Shown: positions 33,638-42,851, counted from the first letter of the stretch. The stretch is DNA of 64,000 nucleotides from Streptomyces chryseus (GCF_014650755.1 NZ_BMVO01000005.1:272829-336828); one strand, 5' to 3'. A program made the numbers and translations. The notes: generated by a model from the letters alone, not told the origin.

Positions 33638-35038
33638 GTGAACCGTACCGTTGTCCGCGGAGGGCTCGTCATCACGGCCTCCGAGGAAACCCACGCCGAC
33701 GTCCTGATCGAGGACGGGCGCATCGCCGCCCTCGCCTCGCACGGCAGCAGCGCGGCCGGCGCCTGGACGGCCGACCGCACCATCGACGCCACCGGGAAGT
33801 ACGTCATCCCGGGCGGCGTCGACGCGCACACCCACATGGAGCTGCCCTTCGGCGGCACCTTCGCCTCCGACACCTTCGAGACGGGCACCCGGGCCGCGGC
33901 CTGGGGCGGCACGACGACGATCATCGACTTCGCGGTGCAGAGCGTCGGGCACTCCGTCCGGGAAGGGCTCGACGCCTGGTACGCGAAGGCCGACGGGAAG
34001 TGCGCCGTCGACTACGGCTTCCACATGATCCTCTCCGACGTGAACGAGCACTCGCTCAAGGAGATGGATCTGCTCGTGGGGGAGGGGATCACCTCCTTCA
34101 AGCTGTTCATGGCGTACCCGGGCGTCTTCTACAGCGACGACGGGCAGATCCTGCGCGCGATGCAGCGCTCCGCGCGCAACGGCGGGCTGATCATGATGCA
34201 CGCCGAGAACGGCATCGCGATCGACGTCCTCGTCGAGCAGGCGCTGGCCGAGGGCCGCACCGACCCCCGCTACCACGGCGAGGTCCGCAAGGTCCTCCTG
34301 GAGGCCGAGGCCACCCACCGCGCGATCCAGCTCGCGCGCGTGGCGGACGCCCCGCTGTACGTCGTGCACGTATCCGCCGAGGAGGCCGTCGCCGAGATCG
34401 CGGCGGCCCGCGACAAGGGGCTGAACGTCTTCGGCGAGACCTGCCCCCAGTACCTCTTCCTGTCCACCGACAACCTCGCCGAGCCGGACTTCGAGGGCGC
34501 CAAGTACGTGTGCAGCACGCCGCTGCGCCCGCGCGAGCACCAGGCCGCCCTCTGGCGCGGTCTGCGTACCAACGACCTCCAGGTCGTCTCGACGGACCAC
34601 TGCCCCTTCTGCTTCTCCGGCCAGAAGGACCTGGGCCGGGGCGACTTCTCGAAGATCCCCAACGGGCTGCCGGGCGTGGAGAACCGGATGGACCTCCTCC
34701 ACCAGGCCGTCGTCGACGGGCACATCTCGCGCCGCCGCTGGATCGAGATCGCCTGCGCGTCCCCGGCCCGCATGTTCGGCCTCTACCCGAAGAAGGGGAC
34801 GATCGCGCCGGGCGCCGACGCCGACGTCGTCATCTACGACCCGCACGCCGAGCAGACCCTCTCGGCCGCCACGCACCACATGAACGTCGACTACTCGGCC
34901 TACGAGGGCAAGCGGGTCACCGGGCAGGTGGAGACAGTGCTCTCGCGCGGCGAACTCGTCATCCACGAGCGGCAGTTCACCGGCCGGGCGGGACACGGCA
35001 GCTACACGCCCCGATCCACGTGTCAGAACCTGAACTGA
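33638..35038 (+). CDS. hydA: Dihydropyrimidinase (D-hydantoinase)
   Basis: A 466-residue amidohydrolase with the complete two-metal site: His64 and His66 (DAHTHMEL), carbamylated Lys155 (FKLFMAYPG), His188 (MMHAENG), His244 (VVHVSAEE) and Asp320 (STDHCPF). NGLPGVENRM is the substrate-loop motif of the family. It opens dihydrouracil or dihydrothymine to the N-carbamoyl-beta-amino acid. GTG 33638 follows AGGA; the longer frame upstream crosses the operator. The LLM oxidoreductase follows after 27 bases. Confidence 0.94.
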   Translation: MNRTVVRGGLVITASEETHADVLIEDGRIAALASHGSSAAGAWTADRTIDATGKYVIPGGVDAHTHMELPFGGTFASDTFETGTRAAAWGGTTTIIDFAVQSVGHSVREGLDAWYAKADGKCAVDYGFHMILSDVNEHSLKEMDLLVGEGITSFKLFMAYPGVFYSDDGQILRAMQRSARNGGLIMMHAENGIAIDVLVEQALAEGRTDPRYHGEVRKVLLEAEATHRAIQLARVADAPLYVVHVSAEEAVAEIAAARDKGLNVFGETCPQYLFLSTDNLAEPDFEGAKYVCSTPLRPREHQAALWRGLRTNDLQVVSTDHCPFCFSGQKDLGRGDFSKIPNGLPGVENRMDLLHQAVVDGHISRRRWIEIACASPARMFGLYPKKGTIAPGADADVVIYDPHAEQTLSAATHHMNVDYSAYEGKRVTGQVETVLSRGELVIHERQFTGRAGHGSYTPRSTCQNLN

Positions 35039-35065
35039 CCCCGAACGAACCGGGAGGTCCACGTC

Positions 35066-36067
35066 ATGGACTTCGGACTCGTCCTGCAGACCGACCCGCC
35101 CGCATCGGCGGTCGTCGGGCTGATGCGGCGCGCGGAGCGCAACGGCTTCCGCTACGGCTGGACCTTCGACTCCGCCGTGCTGTGGCAGGAACCCTTCGTC
35201 ATCTACAGCCGCATCCTCGAACACACCGAGCACCTCGTCGTCGGACCGATGGTGACCAACCCCGGCACCCGCACCTGGGAGGTCACCGCCTCGACCTTCG
35301 CGACGCTCAACGAGATGTACGGCAACAGAACCGTCTGCGGCATCGGCCGGGGGGATTCCGCGATGCGCGTGGCCGGGCGCAAGCCCAACACCCTGGCCCG
35401 GCTCGGTGAGGCGATCGGCGTCATCCGCGACCTGGCCGAGGGGCGCGAGGCGGACGTCGGCGGGCAGCGGCTGCGGCTGCCGTGGGTACGGGGCGGCCGG
35501 CTGCCGGTATGGATGGCGGCGTACGGGCCCAAGGCGCTGGAAATGGCCGGGCAGAAGGCGGACGGCTTCATCCTCCAGCTCGCGGACCCGTTCCTGACGG
35601 AGTGGATGATCAAGGCGGTGCGCACCGCCGCCTCGGACGCCGGGCGGGACCCGGACTCCCTCACGATCTGCGTCGCGGCCCCGGCGTACGTCGGCGACAA
35701 CCTGACCCACGCGCGGGACCAGTGCCGGTGGTTCGGCGGCATGGTCGGCAACCACGTCGCCGACCTGGTCACCCGGTACGGCGAGCACTCGGGCCTGGTG
35801 CCGGAGGCCCTGACGGAGTACATCAAGCAGCGCCAGGGCTACGACTACAGCCACCACGGGCGGGCCGGAAACCCGGACACCGCCTTCGTGCCCGACGAGA
35901 TCGTCGACCGCTTCTGCCTGCTGGGGCCGGTCGAGGCGCACATCGAGAAGCTCAAGGCGCTGCGCGCGCTCGGCGTCGACCAGTTCGCCGTCTACGCCAT
36001 GCACGACGCGCGTGAGGAGGCGATCGACGCCTACGGCGCCGAGGTCATCCCCGCACTCGTGTCCTGA
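35066..36067 (+). CDS. LLM-class F420-dependent oxidoreductase (TIGR03842-type)
   Basis: A 333-residue luciferase-like TIM barrel. Opening MDFGLVLQTDPPASAV, GNRTVCGIGRGDSAMR, and LPVWMAAYGPKALEMAGQKADG are shared by the F420 branch of the superfamily. It lies directly behind dihydropyrimidinase with a ribosome site CGGGAGG, so it is almost certainly in the same transcript. No dihydropyrimidine dehydrogenase is present nearby. I infer a possible role in the missing reduction step or in oxidising a pathway intermediate; family membership itself does not show this. Confidence 0.88.
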   Translation: MDFGLVLQTDPPASAVVGLMRRAERNGFRYGWTFDSAVLWQEPFVIYSRILEHTEHLVVGPMVTNPGTRTWEVTASTFATLNEMYGNRTVCGIGRGDSAMRVAGRKPNTLARLGEAIGVIRDLAEGREADVGGQRLRLPWVRGGRLPVWMAAYGPKALEMAGQKADGFILQLADPFLTEWMIKAVRTAASDAGRDPDSLTICVAAPAYVGDNLTHARDQCRWFGGMVGNHVADLVTRYGEHSGLVPEALTEYIKQRQGYDYSHHGRAGNPDTAFVPDEIVDRFCLLGPVEAHIEKLKALRALGVDQFAVYAMHDAREEAIDAYGAEVIPALVS

Positions 36068-36080
36068 GCCACGAGCGAAG

Positions 36081-36143
36081 CGGCCACCGGAGCACGGTGG
36101 CCGGGACGGGCGGGTGGCCTCGTCCCGCTGCTGAGGCCACCCG
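36081..36143. terminator. Tandem hairpin terminator, end of pyrimidine block
   Basis: Two hairpins lie in succession: CGGCCACCG/CGGTGGCCG (36081-36103, 9-bp stem, 5-nt loop) and CGGGTGGCCTC/GAGGCCACCCG (36111-36143, 11-bp stem, 11-nt loop). They separate the convergent LLM and methyltransferase genes and probably work in both directions. Confidence 0.75.
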
Positions 36144-36166
36144 AGCCGCCGGGTGCCCGCCGCTGC

Positions 36167-37009
36167 CTACGCGGGGCCGGCGGGGCGCCCCGGCCGGTCC
36201 GGCAGCGAGGCGGTCACCACCCATACGCCGGCGCGCAGCAGCACTCCCCGGTGCGTCTCGTAGGGCCGCAGCGCCTCGCACATCGCGGTCCGGGTCCCGT
36301 CCGCGGCCGTGAGGTCCGGCATGCGGGAGAGGAAGAAGTCCACGGCGTCGGCCGCGTCCTCGCCCCAGCGGGTGTCCCGCGTCACCGGAGTCGCACTGAT
36401 CGCGTGGAAGCCGGCGCCGGTCAGGACCTCCTGGACACGACGCGGCTCGGACAGCGAGGCCATCGCCTCGGCCAGGCCGCCGCCGGCCGGCTTGTCCCGG
36501 CCCAGCAGCGCGGCCAATCGGCCGAGCACCCTGCCCTCCTGGGAGTCGGCGGAAGCGGGCCGCGGGCAGACGAAGGCGAGCCGGCCGCCAGGGCGCAGGG
36601 CGCCGGCGATGTTGCGGAACGCCGCCGTGTGGTCGGCGAAGAACATCACACCGCCCCGGCTGATCACCACGTCGTACGCGGCGGCCCGGAAGGGGTGCAC
36701 CTGAGCGTCGCCCCGCTCGTAGCGGATCCGCGCATCGCGGTCCGAGAGGGCGCGGGCACGTTCGAGCAGGGGCTCCGAGATGTCCACGCCGACGACGCTC
36801 CCCCGAGGAGCCCGGCGCGCGGCCTCCCGCGTCGTGCTGCCGCTGCCGCAGCCGACGTCCAGGACGCGGTCCCCATAACGGAGCGCCGCGGCGCCGAACA
36901 GGGCGTCGTTGAAGCCGTCCAGCATGGCGTCGTACCGGTCCTGATGCTCGGCCCAGTGGCGGCCGACCGGCCCGTTCCACGCGTCGGCTGCCGGGAGTGG
37001 GGTGCTCAT
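36167..37009 (-). CDS. Class I SAM-dependent methyltransferase
   Basis: A 280-residue methyltransferase with the SAM motif VLDVGCGSGSTT near 51-62, VVGVDISEPLL, and the DVVISRGGVMFF post-motif. The tail resembles UbiE/ArsM-like small-molecule methyltransferases. The ATG overlaps the stop of the CMD-family protein upstream (ATGA). The frame stays open far upstream in this GC-rich DNA, but the overlap fixes the start. The acceptor is unknown. Confidence 0.88.
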   Translation of the reverse strand: MSTPLPAADAWNGPVGRHWAEHQDRYDAMLDGFNDALFGAAALRYGDRVLDVGCGSGSTTREAARRAPRGSVVGVDISEPLLERARALSDRDARIRYERGDAQVHPFRAAAYDVVISRGGVMFFADHTAAFRNIAGALRPGGRLAFVCPRPASADSQEGRVLGRLAALLGRDKPAGGGLAEAMASLSEPRRVQEVLTGAGFHAISATPVTRDTRWGEDAADAVDFFLSRMPDLTAADGTRTAMCEALRPYETHRGVLLRAGVWVVTASLPDRPGRPAGPA

Positions 37010-37995
37010 ACGGGCTCCTTGTCCGTGGCGAGGGCGGCCTCGACGCGTTCCGTCGCGGTGATCGCGCCGTACGCGACCAGGTGCACCAGGCAGTGGTCGG
37101 TGTGGTGCGGGCCGCGCCAGGCCGCCACGTCCTCGTCCGTGAGGCGGTACGGCGCGAGAGCGGCCAGCAGCGCGAGGCGCGCGCCCGGCCGCTCGTCCCG
37201 GGCGGGCAGCCAGTCGCCGGTCAGCGCGGGATGCCCGCCGCCGGATGCCGCCACCGCGTCCCGTACGTACGCCCGGTCCTCCTCCGAGAGCAGCCCCGCG
37301 CCCTGGCGGGCCGCCGCCCGCAGCGCGGCATAGGCGGTGCCCGCCGGGGCACCGGCCGCCCAGGCGGGCTCCGGGCCCGAGGTCTCCAGCAGGCCCAGGC
37401 TCGCGCCGGGCGCCAGCTCGCGGCGCACCGTGCGGGACAGGGAACGGCCGGCGAGGGAGCGGACGAGACGGTAACGCTGGACGTTGCCCGGGAGCATGGT
37501 CTCGGTCAGCAGGGACGACACGACGCGGTTGATGAAGTGGAACGCGAGCGCCGTGCCGATGAACTCGGGCGCGTGCGCGGCGGGGAAGGGCGGCTCGCCC
37601 GCCTCTCCCGTCCGCGTCCCCTTCGCCCACGCGAGGAGCGCCGCGTGCCCGGGATCGGCGGGGACCTCGCCGCGCGCGATCACCTCGGCGAGGCGGTGGT
37701 CGCCGGTGGCGTGCAGCAGCACGGTGTGCGCGTCGACGCAGAACGGGCAGCGGTTCGCGAGCGACACCCCGGCCGCGACGACCTGCTTGTCGGTACGCGA
37801 GGTCCGCCCGGCCAGCAGCGACTCGCGCACCAGCGCCCAGGCGCCGGTCAGCAGGGGAGGTGAGGCGGACAGGACGACGAAGGCGGAGGCGCCCTCGATG
37901 CCGAAGTCGGTGGCCAGTTGGGCGTACACGTCGGCGGTGACGCCGGTCGCGGCCCCGGGCGGCAGGGGATCGGTGTAACGGAAGGGTCCAGTCAT
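37006..37995 (-). CDS. Carboxymuconolactone-decarboxylase/AhpD-like protein
   Basis: A 329-residue protein. Residues 60-110 carry the AhpD core with Cys83, Cys86 and His90 (NRCPFCVDAHT), a redox-active CxxC of the peroxidase type. The rest is helical and extends the usual 150-190-residue domain, probably as a second degenerate copy (AAWRGPHHTDHCLVHLVAYG). It is the first gene of a two-gene operon with a methyltransferase. A role in peroxide or radical defence is plausible but unproven. Confidence 0.82.
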   Translation of the reverse strand: MTGPFRYTDPLPPGAATGVTADVYAQLATDFGIEGASAFVVLSASPPLLTGAWALVRESLLAGRTSRTDKQVVAAGVSLANRCPFCVDAHTVLLHATGDHRLAEVIARGEVPADPGHAALLAWAKGTRTGEAGEPPFPAAHAPEFIGTALAFHFINRVVSSLLTETMLPGNVQRYRLVRSLAGRSLSRTVRRELAPGASLGLLETSGPEPAWAAGAPAGTAYAALRAAARQGAGLLSEEDRAYVRDAVAASGGGHPALTGDWLPARDERPGARLALLAALAPYRLTDEDVAAWRGPHHTDHCLVHLVAYGAITATERVEAALATDKEPV

Positions 37996-38164
37996 GGGGA
38001 CGATGCTCGCCCGGCGTCCGCACCCCCGTCGTCGTACGGCCGGAGGCATCGCCGGCTGCTCCGCCGGCACCGGCGGAGCGCCGCGGCTACTGCCCCGGGA
38101 GTAGCGCGCAAGCAGCCCCGGCGGAGGAGGCGCGCGGGGCGACGCGGCGTCTAGGGTGCGGGGC

Positions 38165-39322
38165 ATGCGCGGGGAGCGGGGGGACCAGCCGGATCAGCGG
38201 AACGGGCGTGCCGCCTGGCGAAACGGCCTGATCGACACGGGACTTGTGGCCGTCATCGGCGGCGCGGTCCTCCTCGCCGCCTACGCCGCTTCCGGACCCG
38301 GCCCCGGGGTCGGCGGCGTCGCCCTGATCGCGGTGGGCTCACTGGCGCTCATCGCCCACCGCAGGGCCCCGGTGCCGGTCCTGGTCGTCACCGCCGCCTG
38401 CATGCTCGGATACGCCGTCCACACCGAGCCGGTGACGTCGGCGGCCTTCCCGGTGGTCGCCGGGGTGCACGCGGTGACCCGGGCGGGGCACCGGGCGGCG
38501 GCGATCGCGGTGAGCGTCGTCTTCCTCGGGGGCTTCTTCCTCGCGAGCCCGCCCGGGGGCGAGGGCATCGAGCGGACGCTGCTGCTGCACGGCTGGTTCC
38601 TGTCCGCCGGCGTGACCGGACTCATCGACAAGAACTGGCAGGCGTACCTCCACCAGACCGAACAGCGCGCGGCCGAGGCCGAACGCACCCGGGAGGAGGC
38701 GGCGTTGCGCCGGGCGGGGGAGGAGCGGCTGCGGATCGCGCGCGAGCTGCACGACTCCCTCACCCACTCCATCTCCATCGTCAAGCTCCAGGCGGGCGTC
38801 GCCGTGCACCTGGCGCGCAAGCGCGGCGAGGAAGTGCCGGAGGCGCTGCTCGCCATCCAGGAGGCGAGCGGCGAGGCGATGCGCGAGCTGCGGGCGACGC
38901 TGGAGGTGCTGCGCACCGACGTCGTACCACCGGGCACCGGCCTCGCGCGGCTCGGCGAACTGGTCGAGCGGGCCCGTACGGCCGGCCTCGCCGCGTCGGT
39001 GACCGTCACCGGACCGCAGCGCCCGCTGCCGGGGGACGTGGACCGGGCGGCGTACCGCATCGTCCAGGAGGCGCTCACCAACGTCGCCCGGCACGCGGGC
39101 CGCGCGAAGACGGCCGTACGGCTCGCCTACGGCGCCGACCACGTGTCCATCCGCGTCGAGGACGAGGGCCCGGCCGCGCAGGACGGCCCGCCCGTCGTCC
39201 CCGGCACCGGCCTGACCGGCATGCGCGAGCGCGTCACCGCCCTCGGCGGCACTTTGCACGCGGCGCCGCGACCCGGTGGCGGGTTCTGCGTGCACGCCGA
39301 ACTGCCTCTGGAGGAAGGGTGA
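38165..39322 (+). CDS. Two-component sensor histidine kinase (second system)
   Basis: A 385-residue kinase with four or five N-terminal membrane segments (25-150), a HisKA_3 domain with His196 in RIARELHDSLTHS, and ATPase motifs AAYRIVQEALTNVARHA and GTGLTGMRERV. ATG 38165 is chosen; a GTG at 38156 adds three residues. The response regulator gene follows after 43 bases. The stimulus is unknown. Confidence 0.92.
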   Translation: MRGERGDQPDQRNGRAAWRNGLIDTGLVAVIGGAVLLAAYAASGPGPGVGGVALIAVGSLALIAHRRAPVPVLVVTAACMLGYAVHTEPVTSAAFPVVAGVHAVTRAGHRAAAIAVSVVFLGGFFLASPPGGEGIERTLLLHGWFLSAGVTGLIDKNWQAYLHQTEQRAAEAERTREEAALRRAGEERLRIARELHDSLTHSISIVKLQAGVAVHLARKRGEEVPEALLAIQEASGEAMRELRATLEVLRTDVVPPGTGLARLGELVERARTAGLAASVTVTGPQRPLPGDVDRAAYRIVQEALTNVARHAGRAKTAVRLAYGADHVSIRVEDEGPAAQDGPPVVPGTGLTGMRERVTALGGTLHAAPRPGGGFCVHAELPLEEG

Positions 39323-39365
39323 ATGACCTGATCCACGTACCCGCCGGACTCCCCCGCGAGGTACG

Positions 39366-40043
39366 GTGAACGACGTGATCCGGGTGCTGATCGTCGACGA
39401 CCAGGCGCTCATGCGGGCCGGTTTCCGCGCCCTGCTGGCGGCCGAGGACGACCTCGACGTCGTCGCCGAGGCCGCCGACGGCCGCCAAGGGCTCGAACTC
39501 GCCCGCCTGCACGTCCCCGACGTGGCGCTCGTCGACGTACAGATGCCGGTGATGACCGGCATCGAGACGACCCGCCGCATCGCCGCCGACCCGGCGCTCG
39601 CCGGGGTGCACGTCGTCATCCTCACCAACTACGGTCTGGACGAGTACGTCTTCGACGCGCTGCGCGCCGGGGCGGCCGGGTTCCTGCTGAAGGACACCGA
39701 ACCGGCCGAGCTGCTCCAGGCCGTGCGCATCGCGGCCCGCGGCGACGCGCTGCTCTCGCCGTCCGTGACCCGCCGCCTCATCACCGAGTTCGCCGCCCGC
39801 CCGCCGGACCGCCGCACGGCGCCCGGCTTCGAGACGCTCACCCGGCGCGAGTGCGAGGTCGCGGCGCTGGTCGCACACGGGCTGACGAACGAGGAGATCG
39901 CCGCCCACATGGTGATCAGCCCCTTCACCGCCAAGACCCACGTCAGCCGGGCGATGACCAAGCTGGGCGCCCGCGACCGCGCCCAGCTCGTCGTCTTCGC
40001 CTACGAGTCGGGGCTGGTGTCACCGAAGGGGGACCGGAGCTGA
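39366..40043 (+). CDS. LuxR/NarL-family response regulator (second system)
   Basis: A 225-residue regulator with VDDQ acidic pocket, phospho-acceptor Asp57 (VALVDVQMPVMTG), FLLKDTEPAE, and a LuxR helix-turn-helix at about 155-215 (LTNEEIAAHMVISPFTAKTH). It starts at GTG 39366 (GTG 39375 also possible). It pairs with the kinase upstream. The next gene, 19 bases downstream, is a gamma-glutamyltransferase homologue and may be part of the same transcript. Confidence 0.92.
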   Translation: MNDVIRVLIVDDQALMRAGFRALLAAEDDLDVVAEAADGRQGLELARLHVPDVALVDVQMPVMTGIETTRRIAADPALAGVHVVILTNYGLDEYVFDALRAGAAGFLLKDTEPAELLQAVRIAARGDALLSPSVTRRLITEFAARPPDRRTAPGFETLTRRECEVAALVAHGLTNEEIAAHMVISPFTAKTHVSRAMTKLGARDRAQLVVFAYESGLVSPKGDRS

Positions 40044-40062
40044 AACGACGGAGGCGCACACC

Positions 40063-41868
40063 GTGTTCACCACCCGCCCCACCCTTCGCGGCACCTTCGG
40101 CATGGTGTCCTCCACCCACTGGCTGGCCTCCCAGTGCGCCATGGCCGTCCTGGAGGACGGCGGCAACGCCTACGACGCCGCGGTCGCCGCCGGCTTCGTC
40201 CTGCACGTCGTCGAGCCGCACCTGAACGGACCCGCCGGCGAGGTGCCCGTCCTCCTCGCACCGGCCGGCGGACCGGTACGGGTCCTCTGCGGCCAGGGGC
40301 CCGCGCCCGCCGGGGCGAGCGCCGCGCACTACCGGTCGCTGGGACTCGGCCTGGTGCCGGGGACCGGGCCGCTGGCCGCCGCCGTGCCCGGGGCCTTCGA
40401 CGCCTGGATGCTGCTGCTCCGCGACTACGGCACCAAGTCGCCGCGCGAGGTGCTGCGGTACGCCGTCGGATACGCCGAGGACGGGCACCCGGCCGTCGGG
40501 CGGGTCGGCGAGACCGTGGAGACGGTGCGCGCTCTGTTCGAAGAGGAGTGGGCCTCGTCCGCCGAGGTGTACCTGCCGGGCGGCAGGGCGCCCGGCGAGG
40601 GCGAGCTGCTGCGCAACCCCGCTCTGGCCGCGACCTGGCGCCGGGTGATCACCGAGGCGGAGGCGGCGGGCGGCGGTGACCGGGAGCGCCAGATCGACGC
40701 GGCGCGCGCGGTGTGGCGCGAGGGGTTCATCGCCGAGGCGCTCGTACGGCAGGCCGCGCGCCCCACCACGGACACCACCGGCGCCCGGCACACGGGGACG
40801 CTGACCGCCGCCGACCTGGCCGGCTGGTCCGCGACGTACGAGGCGCCCGTGACGTACGACTGGAACGGCTGGACGCTGTGCAAGGCGGGCGGCTGGAGCC
40901 AGGGCCCGGCCTTCCTCCAGCAGCTCGCCCTGCTGCCGCCCCGGCTGCCCGCGTACGGCTCCGCCGACTGGATCCACCTGCTCGTCGAGGGCTGCAAGCT
41001 GGCGATGGCGGACCGGGAGGCCTGGTACGGCGACGCGGCCGACGTGCCGCTCGACGCGCTGCTTTCGGCGTCGTACAACGCCGGGCGCCGCACGCTCGTC
41101 GGGAACAGGGCCTCGATGGAGCTAAGGCCCGGGAGCCCCGGCGGGCGCACGCCGTCGCTGAGCGCGCACGCGCTGGCCGTCGCCGCCGGGGAGCCAGGAG
41201 CCGAGGCCGCGCGCCCGGCCGCCGGCGCCGGCGAGCCGACCGTCGCCGGGAACGGCGCCACCCGAGGCGACACCTGCCACCTGGACGTCGTCGACCGCTG
41301 GGGCAACATGGTCGCGGCCACGCCCAGCGGCGGCTGGCTCCAGTCCAACCCGGTGGTCCCCGAGCTGGGCTTCCCGCTCGGCACCCGGCTCCAGATGACC
41401 TGGCTGGACGAGGGGCTGGCGAACACGCTCACGCCCGGGCGGCGGCCGCGCACCACTCTGTCGCCGTCGCTGGCCCTGCGGGACGGGCAGGCCGTCCTCG
41501 CGTTCGGCACACCCGGCGGCGACCAGCAGGACCAGTGGCAGCTGCACTTCTTCCTCGCGGTCGCCCTCGGCGGCCGGACGGCGACCGGCGGGTACGACCT
41601 CCAGGGGGCCGTCGACGCGCCCAACTGGCACACCGATTCCTTCCCCGGCTCCTTCCACCCCCGCGCCATGCGCCCGGGCAGCGTCACCGTCGAATCCCGC
41701 ACGGACCCGGCCGTCGTCGCGGAGCTGCGGCGCCGGGGGCACCACGTGAGCGTCGGCGGCCCCTGGTCGGAAGGACGGCTGTGCGCGGTCGCGCGGGACC
41801 CGCGCACCGGTGTGCTGTCCGCCGCGGCGAACCCCAGGGGGATGCAGGGTTACGCGGTCGGGCGGTGA
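40063..41868 (+). CDS. Gamma-glutamyltransferase family protein without signal peptide
   Basis: A 601-residue Ntn-hydrolase of the GGT family. Thr404 in RGDTCHLDVVDRWGNMVAAT is the predicted self-cleavage residue, and GTPGGDQQDQWQLHFFLAV is the second catalytic loop. There is no export signal, in contrast to the GGT at 25875. The core is a distant paralogue (glutaryl-acylase/YwrD-like branch) and need not use glutathione. It sits close behind the second response regulator. Confidence 0.87.
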   Translation: MFTTRPTLRGTFGMVSSTHWLASQCAMAVLEDGGNAYDAAVAAGFVLHVVEPHLNGPAGEVPVLLAPAGGPVRVLCGQGPAPAGASAAHYRSLGLGLVPGTGPLAAAVPGAFDAWMLLLRDYGTKSPREVLRYAVGYAEDGHPAVGRVGETVETVRALFEEEWASSAEVYLPGGRAPGEGELLRNPALAATWRRVITEAEAAGGGDRERQIDAARAVWREGFIAEALVRQAARPTTDTTGARHTGTLTAADLAGWSATYEAPVTYDWNGWTLCKAGGWSQGPAFLQQLALLPPRLPAYGSADWIHLLVEGCKLAMADREAWYGDAADVPLDALLSASYNAGRRTLVGNRASMELRPGSPGGRTPSLSAHALAVAAGEPGAEAARPAAGAGEPTVAGNGATRGDTCHLDVVDRWGNMVAATPSGGWLQSNPVVPELGFPLGTRLQMTWLDEGLANTLTPGRRPRTTLSPSLALRDGQAVLAFGTPGGDQQDQWQLHFFLAVALGGRTATGGYDLQGAVDAPNWHTDSFPGSFHPRAMRPGSVTVESRTDPAVVAELRRRGHHVSVGGPWSEGRLCAVARDPRTGVLSAAANPRGMQGYAVGR

Positions 41869-41918
41869 CGGCACCGGGGGTTGCCGGCGTTGTCAGCGGG
41901 GCGTGCTTTGCTGGATAC

Positions 41919-42737
41919 ATGATCGATGACAAGTTGTCCGACGTCGAAGAGGCGGTGCGCAAGGCGGCCGCCGCCGAGATCGTGCCGCGGTACCGGCAGC
42001 TCGCCGCGCACGAGATCGTCGAGAAGACCGGGCCGCACGACCTGGTCACCATCGCCGACCGGCAGGCCGAGGAGCACCTCACCGCGTCCCTGACGCGGCT
42101 GCTGCCGGGGTCCGTGGTCGTGGGCGAGGAGGCGGTCCACGAGGACCCCTCGGTGTACGAGGCGCTGCGCGGCGACGCGCCGGTGTGGATCGTGGACCCG
42201 GTGGACGGCACCCGGCAGTTCGTGCGCGGCGAGGCGGGTTTCTGCACGCTGGTCGCCCTCGCGCACCGCGGGGAGGTGCTCGCCTCGTGGACGTACGCGC
42301 CCGTCCTCGACGAGATGGCCGTCGCGGTGCGGGGCGGCGGGGCCCGGCTGAACGGGAAGGAGCTGCGGGCGGGTGTGCCGGGTTCGTGCGCGACGCTGCG
42401 GGTCGCCACGTCCCACCCGGACTTCAGCACGCCGGACCAGAAGGCGGCGCTGCTCGGGCTGAACGTCCCGGGCGTCGAAGCGCGGCCCTGCGGCTCGGCC
42501 GGTCTGGAGTATCTCGCGGTGGCCCGGGGCGATCTGGACGGTGTGGCGTTCAGCTGGGAGCTGGCGTGGGACCACGCCGCCGGGCTGCTGCTCGTCGAGG
42601 AGGCGGGCGGTGCGCACGCGACCGTGGCGGGCCAGCCGTTCCGGCTGACGGGCGGCAACGCGCTGCCGTTCACAGCCGCCCGGGACACGGCCACGGTCGC
42701 GCGGCTGACCGCCCTGCTGGGCGGCGCGGCGGCGTAA
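41919..42737 (+). CDS. Inositol monophosphatase family protein
   Basis: A 272-residue Mg-dependent phosphatase. The three family motifs are VVGEEAV, WIVDPVDGTRQFVRG and WELAWDHAAGLLLVEEAGG. Likely substrates are inositol phosphate, histidinol phosphate or an adenosine bisphosphate; the sequence does not decide. The ATG start lies 50 bases after the GGT homologue. Confidence 0.9.
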   Translation: MIDDKLSDVEEAVRKAAAAEIVPRYRQLAAHEIVEKTGPHDLVTIADRQAEEHLTASLTRLLPGSVVVGEEAVHEDPSVYEALRGDAPVWIVDPVDGTRQFVRGEAGFCTLVALAHRGEVLASWTYAPVLDEMAVAVRGGGARLNGKELRAGVPGSCATLRVATSHPDFSTPDQKAALLGLNVPGVEARPCGSAGLEYLAVARGDLDGVAFSWELAWDHAAGLLLVEEAGGAHATVAGQPFRLTGGNALPFTAARDTATVARLTALLGGAAA

Positions 42738-42851
42738 CGGCCCGGCGGGGTGGGCGGGTACTTCCGGCCACCCGCCACTCCCGCCGTCCGCGCCCCCGGG
42801 CCCGGGAATATCCTGAGACCCTTGGCCATCGGCTGACGAAGGAGTCCGAAG

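Noticed and set aside
33119..36004. A 961-codon open frame on the minus strand across the pyrimidine block
   Set aside because: It mirrors the codon bias of the plus-strand genes, has no motifs, and its composition (Val/Gly/Asp/Arg-rich) is typical of antisense reading in high-GC DNA.
41122..41874. A 250-codon minus-strand frame opposite the cytosolic GGT homologue
   Set aside because: Pure shadow of the plus-strand gene; no start context or conserved motif.
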